Positions 59,199-64,000 of a stretch of DNA of 64,000 nucleotides are shown here, in pieces. The stretch spans positions 101,568,877-101,632,876 of the forward strand of contig NC_059472.1 in the NCBI RefSeq assembly GCF_018139145.2. The letters run 5' to 3'. Made by a program: the position numbers and the translations under genes. Every line of letters starts with the position of its first letter. The first letter of the stretch is position 1. Source of the DNA: Gymnogyps californianus (Eukaryota > Chordata > Aves > Accipitriformes > Cathartidae). A model generated the notes under the pieces. That model searched no databases and was not told where the DNA came from. It saw only the letters and a list, made by a program, of their open reading frames with translations.

Positions 59199-61791
59199 TT
59201 CAGACCCCTTCTTTTTATGCTAACTGTATGGGAAGAACTAAGACATGGTGGCTTCACTTTTCCAGCCAATGCAGCACATACGCCTGGGCTGAGAAAAGTA
59301 GAAGTGTTGCTTCAAGGTGTCCATTAGAGACTCAGAGGCCTCTGCCAAAACTATGGCATCAACACACATATACAAAGAGATCCTTTCTTTGAACAGTTAC
59401 CTGCTGTTAACCACACGTCTCTGGACACTCGCACTGGAATTGAGGACTCTGCCACATGACTGAGTTATAACTCAGTTACAGCAGCTTAACAAGGTTTGGT
59501 CTGTCAATAGACCTGACAAAATTGTCCAGTCCATACAGTTCATCTGCCCCCGTTGCAAGGTAAAACACATTAGCTTAAGTCATCATGAAGTGCATATAGG
59601 GCCCATTAAGACAGCTCAGCTGACAAATGGTAACTGTTTATTCCACAGTAACTTAAGACTTTTGCTCCAATTAATCAACGGGAAAGAAACTGTCAGGTAT
59701 GCAACAACAGAACCCGGAGAAGAATAGCCTTCTGTTACTACTGACAAAGAAAGGTACAACTGAAGAAAAAAGAAAAATCTTATTTAGCCTGTTCTGCTGA
59801 AATTAGAGCTGTGCAATATCTGCTGGCTTGGAGGCTTGGCTACTACCATGAAGAACACAGACTGACAGAGAAAGAGCACATGAATAGGAATGCACACAGC
59901 AGGACCACAAAGAAACTAAACTAAAGCCAGTCATGCCATCGAATCAACATTGCATCAGTCTGCAAAGCCGCAACAAGTAGTGGCATGTGGCTTTGAAAAG
60001 AGACGAAGTACAACATGATAGAGTGGCAGTATGGAGCCCTACGGCATCAGTGATTTATGGAGAAAATGGTAAAATGAGCAGAAATGCTATTTCTAACATT
60101 TATGTTAGTATTTCCAATGTCTAAGATCTGATCCGTTCAGAGACAAATCTCTTACAAGAACATATTTCCTAAGTCCAGTCAGAAAAACATCCATGTCAAT
60201 AGCTTTCATCCCTGTAGACACAAGTTTTCATTGTCTGAATGCCGTTGATATGAGGCACCTTAACATCTAATCAGGTGTTTATGTGTACTGTGATTTAGAC
60301 ACCCCGTAGATACAGCACTTCACATTGCATTAACAAAATGTGCAGGAAGGAAGGTGCAAGTGAAAACCTTAACCTGTAGGATGAAAGTTACTCTCTTGTG
60401 GTTTTAGGCTGGAGGACATAATGAAACACTTCGGCCAGTTTTCCCTGCAGCCCTTTCCCCCAGGCTCATCTGCGTGTGTGAAGGGAACTGAACATAAAAC
60501 AAAAATTCTCAAACCTAGTGACCTTTACAACGATATTGTGAGGTCTCAGAGTCCACAAAAACCAGGCCTTCGTTTAGGAAAACATTTCATGTGATGATTT
60601 GGTGTTTCCCCTCAGCAAATCCTTTCTCTACACCTGGGACAGACTATAAGCTGCATCTTAGCTTTCAAAAGGTTAAACTGCTTTCTGACAGCTGCTAATG
60701 TCTTCCTCAAGGAACTCCTTGAATGCCCATTCTTAAGACAATGATTTGTTGCTATTAAAAAATACCGAGCGTGTGTTTGTTGTGGGATAGGTAGTCTGTT
60801 TAAAACCATTCCTACTCTCAGGAGCGGTTGTAAATAAAGCATAATTCTTGTGAGGGAGCTGTCATCCAGAAATCTTGCGCTGAGTCTTTCCAGATTATAA
60901 AAATAACATTTCTGAGACATGAAGGACAAAGATGTCTTACAAGAAATATCTACAGCCCTGTGAGTAACTCAGAGAAGGCAAAACCAAGACCCAGAAGCAG
61001 ACAGCACTGGCGGTGGGTTGTGTTTTGTATCCCGGTCATGAAGAGACAACAACTTCCCAGGCTTTATACCCTACTTCTCCAGCTATTCTGGCCTCCTTCG
61101 AGCAGACAAGAACTGACATGTCACCCCTCCTGGCCCAAGTGCCTAACCCAAATATTGGTTCTGGAAGTTATTCCAGCCATGAATTGATAACAGCAGCAGC
61201 ATCATTATGGTTACCCACTGCTTTCTGTTTACAAGGCTGTCTTCAGTCATTACTTTCTGGAACTAAGGATTCCCAGTTTACATCTGCAAGGCTCTTTCAA
61301 GCTTGGCCTGAAGCCTATCCTCCAGATGTCCCCAGGCACCCCAAAACCACTGCTACTTAAGCAATATTAAGCTCCCTTTTCTCCCCTTCCCAGATGCTGT
61401 ATTCCCCGCACCAGCGGTTTCATTCATCCACACAACATCCCTTCTCAAATAACATCCAGGCAAATTTGGAGCATGGTGCTGAGCCACTCTGCATGTGCCT
61501 CTGCTTTGGTAGAATTACATGCCTCACTGTCTCTTGCAGCTCACTTAAATGGCAGCTGCGATGGGACAACAAAACCAGTTATCCAAGTCTGTCACCAGGT
61601 GTTTTTGTACCACTGTGGAGAGATTCACAGGATCATTCACAAAGAGTAGTTTAATCGACGTTTGCCTGATCCAGCCTGGGACTTCTTGTAAGGCACTGGG
61701 CTGTGCATTTATGTTTTGTTTTAGCTAACACCTTTCAAGCCAGAAACCACTCTAGGGTCCTGGCTTTGCTCAGTTGCCTCAATTAATACAG
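59199..61791. other. Unique DNA, nothing recognised
   Basis: Frames up to 115 codons (61013-61360) lie in a slightly GC-richer patch and overlap one another. No domain, splice context or transposon recognised. Confidence 0.4.
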
Positions 61792-61873
61792 ATATACTTA
61801 TATGTGTGTATATACACATATAGTATAGGTACAGTGTGTATATATAGTATATATACATAGTATATGTATATAT
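61792..61873. repeat. TA/TATACA low-complexity tract
   Basis: Degenerate TATATACA/TATAG words with a perfect 14-base palindrome TGTGTATATACACA. Confidence 0.9.
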
Positions 61874-62155
61874 CACATTCCCTTACAATTTACTGTAACA
61901 GACACTTGGTTCTTCTGTGTCACTGAGACAGATCAAGCTTCCAGGTTTTTTCTGTAAAGGAATGGGAATACCTGTGTATCTGACCACCTTTCTGCTGCCC
62001 ACTTCACCAAGTTATTGCTGACAGCTTCTCAGCACATGATGCTGTATTACCTAGAAAAAACACAGCAAACACAGACTTTGGAAAAGAGGGGTGAGTAGTC
62101 AACTCATCTATATGGGAAATAAAAGCTCTGCCTACAGAATCATAATGAGTGTATG

Positions 62156-62177
62156 GATCTATTTTCGATCTATTTTC
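62156..62177. repeat. Perfect 11-bp tandem duplication
   Basis: GATCTATTTTC occurs twice head to tail. Confidence 0.85.
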
Positions 62178-62756
62178 AAGAGAGAGAAACAAATCAGATT
62201 TACACCATTTTGTATTCTCCTAGTGGAAATACTGAGCTGACTGAGCATGAAATTCTAAAAATAAAATTGAGCAAATCCCACCAGTATTGTTACAGACAGA
62301 CTCCACATTCTGTAAAGAAACTGCTGGCTTTTCAGTCCCCCATATTTCATAATCTTTCTCCCAGTGGGTGAGAAACCCTGTGCTTACACTGACGCCTCCC
62401 ATACTATAGCAAAGCTGCCAGCTGTCTCAATGTATGCAAATGAAATGATGTACTGAAGCTTACAGCACTCTTTGCAGGGGGCTGCTCTTTGGCTGCGAAT
62501 GGCCATATCCCCTGATTTCTATTGACACAGCAGGCAGAAAGCCTTGTGAATTTGCCAGCAGCCCTATGCAGTCCCTTTCAATTAGAGAATACCCAGAGCT
62601 ACCAAAACCTTACTCTTACCTGAAACCTGTCCGATATATCATTTCACCTTTGCAATGCAGATGGGGCTACAGTGTGGGAAACTCATCTTGCTTAAGATAA
62701 GTTTGTCATTTAGCACCGCTTTGCCATGGAAATAAGGAGGCTTACTCTCATATTAG

Positions 62757-62860
62757 TTACAGAGGTAGAACTGAGGCACAACTATTTGACACAACTAGCC
62801 AAGGACCAACCTAAATATGGCAAAGCTAGATGCAGAACGAAGCTATTCTATGTCTCTCCT
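62757..62860 (-). repeat. Probable MIR-type SINE relic, antisense
   Basis: TTACAGAGGTAGAACTGAGGCAC aligns with 'ttacagatgaggaaactgaggcac', and TATGGCAAAGCTAGATGCAGAAC aligns with 'gtggcaaagctaggaatagaac' at the right distance downstream. The middle is badly worn, so confidence is moderate. Confidence 0.5.
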
Positions 62861-64000
62861 GTACTTCATATACTAAGGCATGCAGCCTAGGAAAGTTGAA
62901 CTTACTCCTTTCTCCCCAAACTTTTTCCCACTGTTTATCAATTCCATAGAGGAACATGGCATAAGTAGGTGTTGACTGCATTTTGCTTGTCCTCACTAAT
63001 TCCAGTCACAGCTCTGCCAAAAATGGTTTTATCTGAGTGAAAACCAGGTGCAGTAACAAAGAAACTTTTGGGAAGTTTTAAGAAGTCTTACTGCCCAGAT
63101 TAGAAAGTCATCTTCAGTTTATAGATTTACCACTCTCGTGCCCTTCTGAAAAATGGATCTGTTTGCTTATAAACAACACATTAGGCAGAATATTAATACA
63201 CTTACGAGATTAGGCGTGCAGAAAATAGCTTCAAAATTAGATTTGTCAATAATTACTTGGAGAACAAGAATAAGGTTTTGGCGGTAAGTTGTCCTGGTGG
63301 ACATTAGTCATTTCTGTCCACATATGAAGGATAATGAAGGTCACCGTCAAATACATTGATTCAAAATTAAGGACTTTGTTAAAGTTACAACCTGTAACGA
63401 TACTGGAAATGAGCCTTCAAACAATCTTTCCTGCAGCCCAGTGGCACAGCTGGCGAGGGATCTGCTCTCAGCACCATGTCCCCTCTCGAGGGCAGGCCAA
63501 ACTCTTGAGAAAAAACCCACCATGCCGCCATTTCTGGCTGTATTTCAGAGTGTGCAGAAGCCCTCTTTTCAAACCCCAAACAGTGTAAAAGATAAATCTT
63601 TCACATGCAGAGGCTATGACAGGAGCTGTGCAAAGCCAGCTTCCTCAAAGCTGCCCACCTGGGCACCCCGGGGGAGGCCCAGGCTTGCTTTCACCTCAGT
63701 GCACCACAAAAGAACACAGAAACAGCAACGGTTCAGCGTTCGCGTTCAAGTCTTTCTTTTCCACATTGTCCAGACTGTTTTGCTACTGTCTTTGGGGATG
63801 AGTTTCACCTTTATGGCCATAAGCAAGATATTGTGTGTGTTACGGTGCTCATTAAGTAGGCCTGTGTGCTGCTGCTTTTGCACAGGCACTCTAACAACCA
63901 CTATGAATTTAAATCCAAGAGCAAGCATCCTGTGATAAATCCATAGGCACACAATGCATGCATTAAAAAAGAAACAAACAAAAACCACGCAGGTTTGAGA
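62861..64000. other. Unique DNA, nothing recognised
   Basis: A slightly GC-richer patch at 63430-63720 gives a 164-codon plus frame (63441-63935) overlapped by frames on both strands and without any domain. No repeat recognised. Confidence 0.4.

Noticed and set aside
59135..59392. Frames with long Asn or Ile runs
   Set aside because: They are translations of the AAT microsatellite.
63441..63935. 164-codon plus-strand open frame
   Set aside because: Overlapping frames on both strands in a GC-richer patch; no recognisable domain or start context.

Overview
The window reads as non-coding DNA from a bird nuclear genome. The evidence is two CR1 LINE 3' ends of the bird type (about 49440-50050 and 58590-58795), a solo LTR of a kind I know from bird genomes and mainly associate with songbirds (34603-35185), and several worn MIR-type and CR1 fossils shared by amniotes. 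Base composition is AT-rich with isolated GC-rich patches. Open frames are short, lie on both strands at once and lack recognisable domains. I found no confirmed protein-coding gene, rRNA, tRNA or CRISPR array. The best reading is a gene desert or a very long intron.

Layout. Bases 1-5400 are mostly unique sequence with two simple repeats (538-633), a pyrimidine-rich tract (4060-4230) and a facing purine-rich tract (4676-4737). A MIR-like SINE lies at 5448-5602, an old antisense CR1 at 7515-7960 and an antisense MIR at 10013-10195. From about 9.2 to 22.7 kb almost no repeats are recognisable, and several blocks are rich in homeodomain-type cores. I flag these as candidate conserved enhancers, at low confidence, because no alignment was possible. 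At 25782-25931 on the minus strand a strong splice-acceptor-like sequence runs straight into a 49-codon open frame; this is the only gene-like signal I could not dismiss.

The most unusual part is 33400-36690. It is about 2.7 kb of degenerate repeat built from ATTGAT/ATCAAT, GATACC/GGTATC and GGCAT/ATGCC words, running in both orientations so that much of it is locally self-complementary. A 583-bp solo LTR has inserted into it, with a probable 5-bp target duplication.

Bases 36.7-64 kb hold further AT-rich unique DNA, a sharply bounded GC-rich block (38255-38612), a small CpG-dense patch (41960-42250), an interrupted MIR (45418-45690), a CR1 carrying a perfect 30-bp palindrome (49971-50000), a 575-bp pyrimidine-skewed stretch (53985-54560), a younger CR1 3' end, and AAT and TA microsatellites. 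No genes here can be said to work together; what can be said concerns the order in which elements arrived and possible regulatory DNA.
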